Made by a program: the position numbers and the translations under genes. The notes beneath the pieces are model-generated. The model saw only the letters and a program-made list of their open reading frames with translations, ran no database searches and was not told the origin of the DNA. A stretch of DNA of 64,000 bases from Acanthococcus lagerstroemiae. Taxonomy: Eukaryota; Arthropoda; Insecta; Hemiptera; Eriococcidae. The stretch covers positions 55,607,211-55,671,210 of the forward strand of contig CM063113.1 in NCBI GenBank assembly GCA_031841125.1, in the 5' to 3' direction. The stretch's first letter is position 1, and each line of letters opens with the position of its first letter. Below are positions 12,438-23,380 of this stretch, piece by piece.

Positions 12438-13790
12438 TCATTACCCATTCATTGAACAGCCCTGAAGTACCTGGGGCTGTGGTTCAACGGGAAGTTTTAG
12501 TTCCGAGAGCACTTTCGACGGGCAGCTGAGAAGGCGGATCGAGTAGCAGGCCAGCTGCCCCGTCTGATGTCGAACCTAGGGGGCTCGATAGAGCAGCGAC
12601 GTAGGATGTATGTGAACATCATCATGTCGGTCCTCCTATACGGGGAGCCAGTATTTGCCGACGCCATCAAGATTCCCTACAAAAGAGCGAAGATGGAGAA
12701 GATTCAGCGAAAAGCCGCCATGAGGTGTGTAGGTGCGTACCGCACTGTTTCTTCGGAGGCAGTAGGCGTGTTAGCGTGTATACCGCCGATCGAACTCAAG
12801 GCCGGCGAGATAGCATAGGTATACGGTGCGAAGGAAAGAGCGAAGAATAAACGGGAAGCACTTCGGATCAAGCGAGCCATCCAGCAGCACACGCTTCGGA
12901 AGTGGAAGGACGTGCTTGCCCATTCGACCAAGGGCGAGTGTACCCGAACGCTGATACGCGACCTAGATGGATGGGCAGGAAGATCGCACGGAGAGCTGAG
13001 CTTCCACCTGACCCAAGTCCTGAGCGTCTACGGGTGTTTTGGCACGTACCTACACCGGATGGCGATAGCGCCGAGCCCCGTGTGCGCGCACTGAGATCGA
13101 GGGGCGGAAAACACACTTTGGCACACCCTGTTCGAGCGTGAGGCCGGAGAGCAGTAGAAGCGCGGGACGGCGACAACAACAGCTATCGATCCGGGCGGAA
13201 GAAGAAGCATCAACGACGACGACGGCGTGATCACCGGTCTCGCGCCGGACATCTGGGTTCTGGAGATGATGAAGATTCGAAGTAGTTGGAACTGAGTGTC
13301 GGCCTTCGTCTCGGCGATCATGAAGAAGAATATGCAGACAGAGTGGTCGAGGCAGAGGGCCGGCGACGAACCAAGCTCGGCCCACAACATCGACCAGGAC
13401 AACTTTGTACCATCCTAGGAGAGACTGCTGCAGCTGCGCTGCGGACCCCCGGCAGGGCTTCCCCCGTCATCACCACCTGCCTGCGTCGCCACACAGACCA
13501 AGACGAGGAGATGAGGGGTGAGTGAAGAGAAAGCGAGTCCGGCTGTGGGGGACCTGAATTCTAGGCGTGTTTGGGGAGCGCGGACCTCGGTCAGTACGGA
13601 ACCCCATGGTGCCCCTTGCAGCACGCGCGCACCGAAAGCAGCACGGCTAAATAGGGGCTCGGGCCCTGCTCCAAAGCGTCCCTTCAGCCACTGATGTGAT
13701 ACTCGAAAAGGTAGTTTCCGAGGCCGAGGGTGCGGTGTCATAGGGGCCACTTTGGCATGCGTGCATCGCCATCCGTCCTACCATACCACT
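12438..13790 (+). pseudogene. R1-like non-LTR retrotransposon, 3' part of ORF2 plus 3' UTR
   Basis: One frame from 12464 reads KYLGLWFNGKF, then LPRLMSNLGG, LLYGEPVFADA, MRCVGAYRTVSSEAVGVLA and IPPIELKA. This is the R1-clade region after the polymerase core. Downstream come W...W and FHLTQVLSVYGCFGTYLHR, then SPVCAH followed by TGA where the second Cys of the terminal zinc knuckle is expected, and AENTLWHTLFE. In-frame stops lie at 12816 and 13092. The 3' UTR ends with CACTGATGTGATACTCGAAA and GAGGGTGCGGTGTCAT, shared with copies at 40939, 47998, 58833 and 62834. It is 5'-truncated and interrupts satellite DNA on its left. Confidence 0.82.
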
Positions 13791-13871
13791 CATCGTTTTC
13801 ACGTCGCTTTTTTCGTTTGGATTGAAAAAATACACTTGGTTCATTTATTGCCTGATACAATAAAATACAAT

Positions 13872-14103
13872 GGGCGCGTTTTCCAGTGACGTCACAGAGT
13901 GAGTTACTGCACTTCTGGATTAAAAATATGTACCTTTGGTTTCTAACAAATTTCTTATTCTCAGGTAGTAACATAATGATCTTCGCTCCATATATTGTTC
14001 TTATGATAGTCAATACGTTAGTTGGCCAAAAAACGGGTATCTCTCTCTGTGACGTCACGGCAAGCGTGGTAAGCGCGTTTGTGACGTTAAAGAAAACGCA
14101 CCC
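13872..14103. mobile_element. Short inverted-repeat element (MITE), 232 bp
   Basis: Ends match as inverted repeats: GGGCGCGTTTTC on the left and, reversed, GGGTGCGTTTTC on the right. A second inner inverted pair carries the palindrome TGACGTCA within GTGACGTCACAGAG (left about 13889, right about 14049). AAT stands on both sides, so a 3-bp duplication is possible. No coding capacity. Confidence 0.6.
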
Positions 14104-14274
14104 AATTCAATTTTAAAACAAAATATTGCTGCAAGTAATGCGCATTCGATGTATTAGTGATAAAAAATGTCTTATCCGACAAGAATTGAAAGTGTGCATG
14201 CACACCTCGCACGATTTGCTTCACTCGCTTCGCAATCTGTCGCTCTTGTCGTGCAATCTCTCACTTTCAGTCCT

Positions 14275-14840
14275 TGGTGCATTATATACTATTCCCTGTC
14301 TGTATCACTACAGAAAAATAGTACCATTTATATGCAGCTGAACGCCGTCACGTTCTTAAAGCTTAACAGATGAATGGAAGTATTATCTCGTCACTTCGTT
14401 CTATTAGATCGTTAAGGAGTAATCACTTTCTTCACTAGGGAAGGAAATAGTATTTATCTGCCTGTATCATCGCAAAAAAGAGTACCACTTACATGCAGCT
14501 AAACGCAGTCACTTGCTGAAAGCTAAACAGATGAAGAGAAGTATCACATTGTCATTGTATTACTTCTATCTATTAGGTTGTGGAGGAGTAATCACTTTTT
14601 TCACTAGGGAAGGAAACACTATTTCCCTGCCTATACCATCGCAGAAAGAGTACCACTTACATGCCGCTGAACGCCGTCACTTACTGAAAGCTAAACAGAT
14701 GAATGGAAGTATCACCTTGTCATTGTATTACTTCTTTCCACTAGATCGTTAAAAAGTAATCACTTTCTTCACTAGGGAAGAATACAGTATTCCTCTGCCT
14801 ATACCATCGCAAGAAGAGTACCGTTTACATACATCTGACA
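14275..14840 (+). repeat. 169-bp satellite, array 2 (about 3.3 units)
   Basis: Same repeat as at 12030-12437; the anchor AATCACTTTCTTCACTAGGG starts at 14421, 14590 and 14758 (spacing 169 and 168). Units differ by scattered substitutions. Confidence 0.88.
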
Positions 14841-15196
14841 GTCTATGAAATTTGAAAATTAAAAATATTGGACTTTCATTGGACTCTTTTCGGGCTTTTC
14901 ATATTTTGTCACGACCACGAAAAGAAGGGACCATGCAGATGATGCTTGAGTACTTCGAAGATACAGAAAAGAAGTCCAAAAAAAGGATGATTAAGACTTC
15001 TCGAACTTGAGTTTTCGACAACACTACCTTATTATTATTCCTCATTTTTCAATTTTTATTGAACCTACCCTATTGACAATTGTATCTCTATATATACCGG
15101 ATTTAATCTAGATATGTCGAATTATGCCAGATTCTATATCGACATCCCGAATAAATCCCCGTTTAAATATCGACATTTTCGATATAGTCATTTGAC

Positions 15197-15410
15197 GTGA
15201 TTTTTCTATATAGATACAATCTCGACATTTTCTATATAGGTAGAGATGTGATTTTTCTATATAGATACAATCTCGACATTTTCTATATAGGTAGAGATGT
15301 GATTTTTCTATATAGATGCAATCTCGACATTTTCTATATAGGTAGAGATGTGATTTTTCTATATAGATACAATCTCGACATTTTCTATATGGACGGAGAC
15401 GTGATTTTTC
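15197..15410 (+). repeat. Tandem repeat, 51-bp unit, four copies
   Basis: GTGATTTTTCTATATAGATA starts at 15197, 15248, 15299 and 15350, with a partial copy at 15401. Since 51 is a multiple of three, both strands stay open as repeated 17-residue peptides; this is a by-product of the repeat, not evidence for a protein. Confidence 0.92.
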
Positions 15411-15429
15411 GATATCGATTTTAAAACGC

Positions 15430-17445
15430 AAAAGTCCAGATCTACGAGAGTCCCAATAAAATTCTGCCTGCCGACAATCTTTTCGGAATAATTTTAATAT
15501 TTAAATGTTTTTATTTCCTTAAGACTCGTACCAATGCATTTTACTTTTGCGATGGTTTACTGTCTTACCTACATTATTCACTATTGATGCATCATGATGA
15601 AGCTCGAGGATTCTATAGTTTATACTTATTCTAGAAACCGCGAATCAAAATAAGTATCATTCTGTGTTATGTTAACTCCCTAATTTGCCTAACGAACTGA
15701 CTATTCGAGTTGACATAAGGAGCTCCAATCTGTATTGTTCACGCGATAGAATCGTGCAAGAATAAATAAATGAATGAATAAAGTGCTGAAAAAGTGATCA
15801 CTTTCGGGAACATTTTAGTCGGATTAAAATTGTCACATGAACTCATGTGAAATGGAAATTCTATAATAACTGTTAACTTAATTCTCTAAATACCTTCATT
15901 TTCGCGAGTTATACTGTGACACAGGCGTGCGTCCCGATGTGCAAAACGAAATCTTGTAACAAAAATTTTGCTACATTGCCGCAAGTCTGTTACACTGTCA
16001 CAAAAACTGTAGTTTATAAATTTGCTAAATGGGGACGGACAGATGGCGCTGGAGTCAAACTGCGACAGGAAAGAGTGAAGCAAATCAGCTACAATTGTTA
16101 CATTGTAACACATTATTTTCGTAACACGGTAACAAAAACGTGTTACTGTGTCTCAATTTGGAAGTAGAAAATTTTCGAATATTTCATCGCTGTAATACAT
16201 TTATGATGTGCATGTGTGTGAGAGCGTAAATAGGTGACAGCTACGAATTCAAATTAGAGTAGAGTTCGTGGTAGGTATGAGAAGTTGGTTTTTGATCGCT
16301 TTTTCCGCTACTAACTGCAAATATTGTTGAGTCAATTTTGCATAGTCAACCTAATGTCTGGGGGGGGGATCGGTTTTGACCAAGAAGGAAGGGTATTAAA
16401 CGGGGTGCTAAAATTAGGAAAACCAATTCTTGACTAACCACACCCCTTGACCTCTCTTTGGCTATGCTACTGATAATGATCAATAAAAACATTGTTTGCA
16501 TTCTAACTGGTCAATGGTAGATTTACATAATATGTATAAAGTTTTCGTTAAGCGTATTTCTTCCTTAAAACTTATGGTCCTCCATCCAGAAAGCCATTAG
16601 CGACTCGCTTTACTAGGTGCTAGAGTATGTAATTATGTAACAACTATGCGCAATTCGCGCAATCCCAGGGACCGGAGCTTGCGGTTCGCATTTTCGCTTT
16701 TGTTTTCCACGTATACTCGTATATGAACAAGTGTCAGTGTGTAGTGTACAAAGGCCGATGACCAGAGTGAGAGCGACTCATTTTTTGAGAATCAACGAAG
16801 AAACATCTGGTCCGAGTTTTATTGCCCTGTTCCGGGAATGTTGCCTCTTGCCTCTGTGATATGTTCCCAAACACAATATACGCTAAAGGAACAAAGGATA
16901 CATTCCTAAAAAAGAGAAATTGATCGTCCTTCTGCAACCACGGTCTCGATTTAAAAATAACGTGAAAACCGGCTGGAAGAGATATAGGGCAGTTTGTATT
17001 AGGTTTTCGAAGTGCGACGTATCGTTTATTTTTGAATGCGTACGAGTTGTTAGTGTAGAATTATTTCAGTGCGGTAGAATATCGGTTTCGTAATCTAAAA
17101 CTATTTCGATTCGAGTTTATCTTGTTCGAAGTGTCATACTCATCGACACCGACTAGAATTTTGAATGCCGAGGGGCAGATGTCACCGGTATTCTCCCCAA
17201 TCACTTTTGCTGTGCAAATTGGAAGGCCGTCTGAAGAAATTCAAGTTGCCTTGCAGTGAGGTTGTGGGAGCTGGAATTGGCTCCTCGTAAGCGATCATCA
17301 CGAGTATCAACCACAGTAAGTACCAATAAATTTGTACATTATATTTCTTTTCTTACTATTCATAAGAAGTTTTCCAGGTTATATCTCTGTGAGGATGATC
17401 GACAGTTTACATGAGATTCTGCGAGGCAATATCGAATTGATTCTT
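15430..17445. other. Interior of the Foldback-like element; no coding gene recognised
   Basis: 15,900-16,160 is dense in TGTTACANTGTAACAC-like palindromic words, a possible small inverted-repeat element. A G9 run lies at about 16362. From about 16,980 to 17,315 the text is less AT-rich, contains a 41-codon frame from ATG 17167 and ends at a good splice-donor-like ACA|GTAAGT (17316). It could be an untranslated or first exon of an unknown transcript. Confidence 0.3.
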
Positions 17446-17807
17446 GCAATCGGAGGTGTAACAAATGAGGGGGGGGGCTGTCCCCCAATCAGTAGAATTG
17501 GAAAAATTGGCCAAATTCTTGCCAATTGGCAAATCGAAACGATCTGGACACTCGACATTTTTTATTTAACCAGCAGAGTCCCACCGACAAGTTGGGAAAA
17601 TCGACAAGTCAAAACTTTTTTTGGCTTTGACAGTTTATTTGACCAGCTCATAGAGGGGAATTTTGAGTTAAGAAGTTACAAAATTCCGGAAGGTCAAAAG
17701 CTTGTTTTGGCACTACAGTTAGAATTTTGAGTTGAGTAGTTGGAACTTTCACAATTTTACCCTCCCCCGCCCACCCTAATGAAAACTCTTTGCTACGCTC
17801 CTACTCA
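17446..17807. mobile_element. hAT-type MITE candidate
   Basis: The internal text (runs of G/C, repeated GTTGGAAAAAT and TTTTGAGTTGAG, and ACTTTCACAATTT near the right end) matches the hAT MITE at 30025-30425. The right end CTTTGCTACGCTCC resembles its CTCTTCGGTACGCCCCTG. Flanks TGATTCTT and TGATTCTG look like an imperfect 8-bp duplication. Diverged copy; ends approximate. Confidence 0.5.
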
Positions 17808-18207
17808 TGATTCTGATGTTGGTGGTGGTTCAGTGGGTAATCCTGATTACAGAGTTTATTACAATTATTAGAATTTTGAGGCACCCCCATTCTGAGAATC
17901 TTAACTTTGTGACATACGGGACCCTTTCCATACGATCCGTTATTTCATAGTCTATCCGAAACATTCAACACCTAAGAATTGCAGTTTTATGGGTCAAGTG
18001 GCATTGCTTCTAGTACGACGATTTTATTGTTTACGATAGTAGCTATTTTGAAAACACATACCGTATAATTACGCAATTGAATAATGGTCGATTTACATTA
18101 TGGAAGGAAAAATTCAAGTTGATAATGGAAACTGAAAACTTGGGATATTTTGTGAGAATTTAGAATCTATCTTTACCACAGGGCTAATTTTGATATTATT
18201 TTTGTTA

Positions 18208-18310
18208 GTTACGAAACGAATTGGATGCCACGTTTAACGATGTTTCGGAGCCGAACCTGGATGGTAGTGACGATGGTGAAGACGTCGAAATAAGCGAGGA
18301 TGAAGACGAC
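18208..18310 (+). other. Acidic exon-like frame before an ATT microsatellite
   Basis: After an acceptor-like tttttgttag the frame reads LRNELDATFNDVSEPNLDG and then SDDGEDVEISEDEDD, a strongly acidic stretch like the N-terminus of some DNA transposases. It runs into the ATT microsatellite, which reads as polyisoleucine, so the frame is either broken by the repeat or a remnant. Function unknown. Confidence 0.25.
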
Positions 18311-18452
18311 ATTATTATTATTATTATTATTATTATTGTTATTATTGAATTGAATTGAATTGAATTGAATTGAATTGAATTGAATTGAATAACTTTTTAT
18401 TGTTATTATTATTATTATTATAATAATTATTATTGTTATTGTTATTATTGTT
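18311..18452. repeat. Compound microsatellite (ATT)n-(GAATT)n-(ATT)n
   Basis: ATT/GTT trinucleotides at about 18311-18344, then eight GAATT pentamers to about 18390, then further ATT/GTT repeats to about 18452. Confidence 0.95.
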
Positions 18453-18849
18453 TGCTGTAATACTTCATACACAACTTTAAAAACTTGCGAATGTTGTTAT
18501 GTTTACATTTTTAGATGTTGATCTTGCCCTGTTCAGTATGGAGGTTTATTATCGCTTAAATTTGTACTTCGGTTCTTTTCAGTGTACCATTTTTCAATGT
18601 AATACCAGCAAAATGGTAGAAGAAATTGAGTACCAAAAAAATTCAATATTCCTGCCCTGCCACTGTGTCAGTATACAGAGGCGTTACTGGAAAATTTTTT
18701 GGGTCGTAATTTTTTCAGTCGTGTTGACCTACATTTATCTCGGCATTGTTGGATTTTTGGGGGGAGGGGTAATTGCTGTATCACATAATACTAATTCGTT
18801 TACAAATTATTTATAACTACGAGTATAAATATAATTTGCATTTAAATTT

Positions 18850-18960
18850 TTATTTTTTTTTGGGGGGGGGGGATTTTGATTATTTCCTTACTCCCTCCCC
18901 CCCCAAAAAATGGGGTTAATATTATTCGCCCTCCCCCCACCCGGCAACGCCCATATCAGT
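18850..18960. repeat. Poly-T/G/C tract
   Basis: A T run and a G10 run (about 18862-18871) are followed within 90 bases by two C-runs and ACCCGGCAACGCCCATATCAG, similar to the right end of local hAT MITEs. Possibly a truncated MITE end. Confidence 0.3.
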
Positions 18961-19104
18961 ATAGCATTTAAAACATAATTCTATTGAAAACGAACAGTAT
19001 AGTGAATGTGTGCGTGAGCATCGAAAATAGTTATATAGAAACAACCCAGAAATGAGATCGAAAAATTCTATATCAAAAAAGCTATATAGAAATTTGACTT
19101 CAGA

Positions 19105-19250
19105 AGCGATATAGGTACGATATAGCAATGTCGATATAGATACGATATAGCCCTGTCGATATAGGTACGATATAGCCCTGTCGATATAGGTACGATATAG
19201 CACTGTCGATATAGATACGATATAGCAATGTCGATATCGAGTATATATCC
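19105..19250 (+). repeat. Tandem repeat, 25-bp unit, about five copies
   Basis: TCGATATAGGTACGATATAG recurs at 19131, 19156, 19181 and 19206 with small changes. It forms the right, inverted arm of the Foldback-like element and shares the TCGA...GTA...CTATATAG pattern with the reverse complement of the left array. Confidence 0.9.
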
Positions 19251-19479
19251 GTACAATGTCGACATTCTATATCGTCATTTGTCGAGATCAATTAGCAATA
19301 TTCGAGCTGGAAACGATATCGATTTCATCTCGACGTCGATTTAGAATCCGGAATAAATCTGACATAAATCCGGAATAATTGTCAACAGGGTACATTAAAA
19401 TTATTGAACTTTATTGGACTTGTTCGACAATTTTTCAAATATCGGACTTTTATTGGACTTATTGGCCCGGTAGATACCC

Positions 19480-19692
19480 TGAGCTAAACGCCATCACTTC
19501 CTGACAAGTAAACAAATGAATAGAAGTATTTTCTCGTCACTGTATTACTCGTACTTCTTTCCTTTAGATTGTTGAGAAATAATCCTTTTCTTCACTAGGG
19601 AAGAAAATAGTATTTCCCTGTCTGTATTAACGCAGAAAGAGTACCATTCAGATACAGCTGAATGCCATCACTCTTTGAAAGCTAAACAGATG
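19480..19692 (+). repeat. 169-bp satellite, isolated unit
   Basis: One and a quarter units of the same satellite as at 12030 and 14275, same orientation, with the anchor changed to AATCCTTTTCTTCACTAGGG at 19581. It ends at GCTAAACAGATGAA. Confidence 0.82.
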
Positions 19693-20984
19693 AAATATAA
19701 CAAAATTTCTTAGTTCATTCAGAGGCGTAGCGAGAGGAGTGCGTCCGCGTGAAAATCGAGGAGGGGGTGCACCGCAAAAATCTTTAGAGTTAGTATTTCT
19801 TGGTAAATTCGGCCATTTAGTTGGCATTTCGAGTATCAGTCGGCAAAATACAAATATAACCCCCCCCCCCCCAGTGAGCTTTTCTTTTCTTTCTGCGCTT
19901 GTCTGAAAAATATTTGTGCGCGTTTTGGACATGCATTCAACCCCCTTCCTCCACGGTTATGGGGCTCATATAACTCCTGCATTATGAAAAAATATTCTAT
20001 TGTCATAGAAAGTTGTAGAAAGTTGTGTGAATCTAATCTGGATGAGTCAAAAGGAGACTTTGTAGAACGACGCTAAAAGGCAAGAGAGCAGTTATTCACC
20101 GAGAATCCAATTCTCTTCATAAAAATCATTTCAAAATCGGAAAGCAAAAAAGCCAGAAATAATTTCATTTCGGATGTAAATTCTCCCAAATTTTGTCGCT
20201 ATCCTATAACAAGTTAGAATATGATTTAAATGATGACTCAGAAAATCAATACACAAAGTGGATTTCTGAAATGTCTGAATGAATTGAGGCATATAATTTA
20301 CAAATAGCCTAAGTCTGTTCACGAGCAACAAAAAGGAGTTTCCCTACAAATCTTCAGTCTAGGGTTCGGGAAATAGCAAAATGTGAAAACGGAAATGGAG
20401 CTATAAAAACCGTAAAGCCGTATTTCGTATAAGAAAATACATAAAATCTATTTTCCATTTACTGAAAAATTTATATTTTTAGACTTAAACTCTTAATAAA
20501 TTACACGCCTCTGTCATAAAAAAAAAGTCTGCCGAGTCTTAATACGAGCTCCAGGAGGGACTGAAAGAGAGCAAAAGGAGTCTGAATGTTTCCTATGGCA
20601 ATACAAATACGTACTTACTCAAGACATATCAAAGCCTTCACAGTCTTCTGAATGCAGTCTGATTAAGCTCGACGAGTAGGGTAGCACTTCACTTTTTTTT
20701 TCTCACACAACAAGAAGCGGCGCCTTTCGAAATAAAAAAAACAAAAAACGACGTACACAATTTTTGGAACGAAAAATCTCAAGACGGTGTGCATGTGAGT
20801 TGAAGGTTAACAAACGATTTCCTATAATGAAACATACAACTTTTCTTCCAAAAAATCATTAAAATATAGTTCTGCAAAAAAATAAATAGCTATACTCGAA
20901 GAGTACGTACTTTTCTATACAACTAAACTAACAGTCTCAGCAAAGAAATATTGCGCGCAGGATTGAAATTACCAAACTTAGAGT
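19693..20984. other. Intergenic, no gene; hAT-like end and C13 run
   Basis: CAGAGGCGTAGCGAG at about 19722 looks like a hAT left terminus, and C13 (19860-19872) is of the kind found in local hAT MITEs, but no matching right end with duplication was found. AGTCT-type degenerate repeat recurs at 20500-20660. Confidence 0.35.
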
Positions 20985-20992
20985 TTATTAAT

Positions 20993-21255
20993 CAATGGCG
21001 TAGCCAGGGGGAGGGGCGAATGCCCTTCCCCAGGCTCCTGAAATTGAATGTAAAATATGCAAAAATGAGCAATTTTTCTCCTTTAAAACACGTGTTTTTT
21101 TTTTAATTTTTGCTCGAGCAGTATTTTACCTTCATTTTCATAAAATAGTCCTCTAATATCGGCGATTTAAAAAAAATACCTAAATTTTCGACTTTTTCTT
21201 CTTTGAAAATCTTACTTCCCCCCCCCCCCTTGGGAAAATTCTGGCTACGCCACTG
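20993..21255. mobile_element. hAT-type MITE, 263 bp, with 8-bp target duplication
   Basis: Left end CAATGGCGTAGCCAG and right end, reversed, CAGTGGCGTAGCCAG are near-identical inverted repeats of the CAGNGGCGTA class common in hAT elements. The 8-bp sequence TTATTAAT stands directly on both sides (20985-20992 and 21256-21263). A C12 run (21218-21229) lies just inside the right end. Non-coding. Confidence 0.88.
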
Positions 21256-21469
21256 TTATTAATGAAGTAATGCATTACAATAAATGAAAACAGTTTATTA
21301 ACGAAGTGATGCATTCTAGTAAACGGGAACCAGAAAAATTACATAAAACTGATAATTGGGGCTTTCGAACACACTCAGCCAGTTATTTGAGGTTACTTTA
21401 GATCCACTCTATCCCCTAAAGCTTCAACGAAGGTCAAAATCTACATTTAAGGTTAGTTGTTTCAAATTA

Positions 21470-22120
21470 GCCCTTCATTTCAATGTCTACGGAGAGTGCA
21501 TTAGGAGAACAGCCCTGGAAGATTGGACAGGGGGCATCTCCATTGGAGGACGCAGAATATCCAACTTGAGATACGTATTACGTACATAATATGATGTTTT
21601 TGGCTGACATCGATAAAGAGATGATTGGGCTGCTGGACAGGGTCGAAAGCATTTAAAAATAAACAGATCAAAAAGCAAGTTAATGATCATAGAAAGAGGA
21701 AATGAAACCACACTGGTGGGGATGGCAGCTGTGAAAAAGAATTACGATAACGAATAAGTATCTCCAAATTAATTCGTATATGGGAAGATCACAAGATAAG
21801 TAAAAATACGAAAATAAAACTAATGAAGACCCTCGTTTTACCCATCATAATGTATACATCAGAATACTGGACCATCAAAACCAATGAAAACAAGAGAAAA
21901 GAATCGAATGCTTCGAAATGTACTGTTCGCGGAGGATTTTGAGAATTCCCTGGACCGCACATCGAACAAACAGGTCAGTTATATAAAAACTGGGGATAGA
22001 AAAGCGGCTAAGCTACATTATAAACAGAAGAATCCAGCAGCACTTCGAACACCTCACGCGAGAGAATGAAAGCTGCCTGGAAAAACTTACTATTCAAGGA
22101 AAAGCAGAAGAAGCTGGAGG
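21470..22120 (+). pseudogene. RTE-like reverse transcriptase fragment
   Basis: One frame reads GGISIGGRRISNLRY; after a shift it continues with an ADIDKEMIGLLDRVES-like helix and KTLVLPIIMYTSEYWT. The order (ISIGGRRISNLRYADDT-like, then the thumb and the YGSE-WT-like motif) is that of RTE-clade polymerases. At least three frame changes and several stops break it, and the polymerase YADD itself is lost. Its 3' side is cut by the foldback element at 22141. Confidence 0.65.
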
Positions 22121-22140
22121 TCGATCAAATACGGACATTA

Positions 22141-23244
22141 GGGTGTCCCTTATTTTACATGTTTTCGCTAATTGATTAGGATCGCGCTGAAATTTGCTCC
22201 AATGGGCCTAGAAACTCGCCATACAAAATTAGTTCTCAATCTGAAATCATTAACCCGTGCCGCTTTGACCTTAAAGTTATGTGAAATACTGAGATCTTAC
22301 AAAAAACCGCGAATATCTCGGAACATATCACCTTCAAGACCGAAATGCAAATAACATAAAGTGTTCCCTGTAAAATTTCCTCTAAAAAGGATTACATACA
22401 GCTTTTCTCTAAAACACATATTTACCGAGGTAATTGCCATAATGTGTGAAAAAGTTTCAAGGAACGTGGATTTTGTAATTTTTTCTTTCATAACCTATCT
22501 TCACTCGCTAAATCGTAGTTATCTAAAAAAAAATATTCACTTTAGGACCAAAATGCAAATAACACATAGTAGGTACCCAACAAACTGTCATGGGCGTATA
22601 GCCAGATGGGTAGAGGGAGAAAACTGGAGCACTTGCCCCAGTAGACAAAGACTGAAGTTATATTGTAGTATGCATTACCCGACATCAACAGATTTCAGCT
22701 GTAAAATGATTTAAAAACATATGCTTTTCGAAAATTCCACACATTTTTGCAATTATCTCGATAAATATGTTTCTTAAAGAAAAGTTATATGGAGTCTTTT
22801 TTACAGAAAATTTAACGAGGAACAATTTATGTTATTTGCAATTTGGTCCTAAAGTGAATCTTGTTTTGTATAACTTTTAGCGAGTGAAGATAGGTTATGA
22901 AAGAAAAAATAACAAAATCCACGTTCCTTGAAACTTTCACACATTATGGCGATTACCTCGGTGAATATGCGTTTTAGAGAAAAGTTGTATGGAATCTTTT
23001 TTATAGGAAATTTGACAGGAAACATTTTATGTTATTTGCATTTTGGTCCTAAAGTTGATATGTTCCGAGATATTCGCGGTTTTTTGTAAGAACTCAGTAT
23101 TTCACATAACTTCAAGGTCAAAGCGGCACGGGTTAATGACCTCAGATTGAGCTCATATTCTTTATGGCAAGTTTCAGGTCCATTGGAACACATTTCAGCG
23201 CGACCCTAATCAATTGGCGAAAACTTGTAAAATAAGGGACACCC
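22141..23244. mobile_element. Foldback DNA element, 1,104 bp, about 400-bp inverted arms, TA flanks
   Basis: Left end GGGTGTCCCTTATTTTACA and the reversed right end are the same, and the inverted similarity continues through roughly 400 bases each side (left 22141-22565, right 22845-23244). TA occurs on both outer flanks (22139-22140, 23245-23246), fitting a Tc1/mariner-like target. Within each arm the block TTTAGGACCAAAATGCAAAT...AATGTGTGAAA is itself repeated at about 220 bp. The loop contains CATGGGCGTATAGCCAG, a hAT-like terminus. No transposase. Confidence 0.8.
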
Positions 23245-23380
23245 TAACTGACATACACTAGAAGCAGTTTTGGAGAGGCCGTCAGATTAGCAATGGACAG
23301 GGAACGATGAAGAGAAATGGAGGAAAAAATACGAAGCACGACATCCAGAATTGGATATACGAACCAGAACAGGCGCTTTT

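Larger units (their letters stand above)
15065..19400. mobile_element. Candidate Foldback-like element, 4.3 kb, with tandem repeats in both inverted ends
   Basis: Flanked by identical 9-bp direct repeats TTATTGAAC (15056-15064 and 19401-19409). Near the termini is the inverted pair TACCCTATTGACAATT (15066-15081) and, reversed, TACCCTGTTGACAATT (19392-19377). Inside each end lies a tandem array built on related CTATATAG / TCGATATAG words, in opposite orientation: 51-bp units on the left and 25-bp units on the right. Drosophila Foldback elements have tandem-repeat inverted arms and 9-bp duplications; the comparison is mine. The 3.6-kb interior has no recognisable transposase. On the right, 8 extra bases separate the inverted repeat from the direct repeat. 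Confidence 0.55.

Noticed and set aside
13028..13402. Minus-strand frames of 111-124 residues over the R1-like copy
   Set aside because: GC-rich complement of the R1 ORF2 end; no independent signal.
15108..15431. Long repeated-peptide frames on both strands
   Set aside because: They arise because the 51-bp tandem unit is a multiple of three; no start context, domain or exon signal supports a protein.
15916..16167. Gene-like 83-residue frame with many TGTTAC palindromes
   Set aside because: Repeated palindromic words explain the frame; a small inverted-repeat element is possible but its ends could not be fixed.
18209..18472. Minus-strand frame rich in Ile and Asn
   Set aside because: It is a translation of ATT and GAATT microsatellites.
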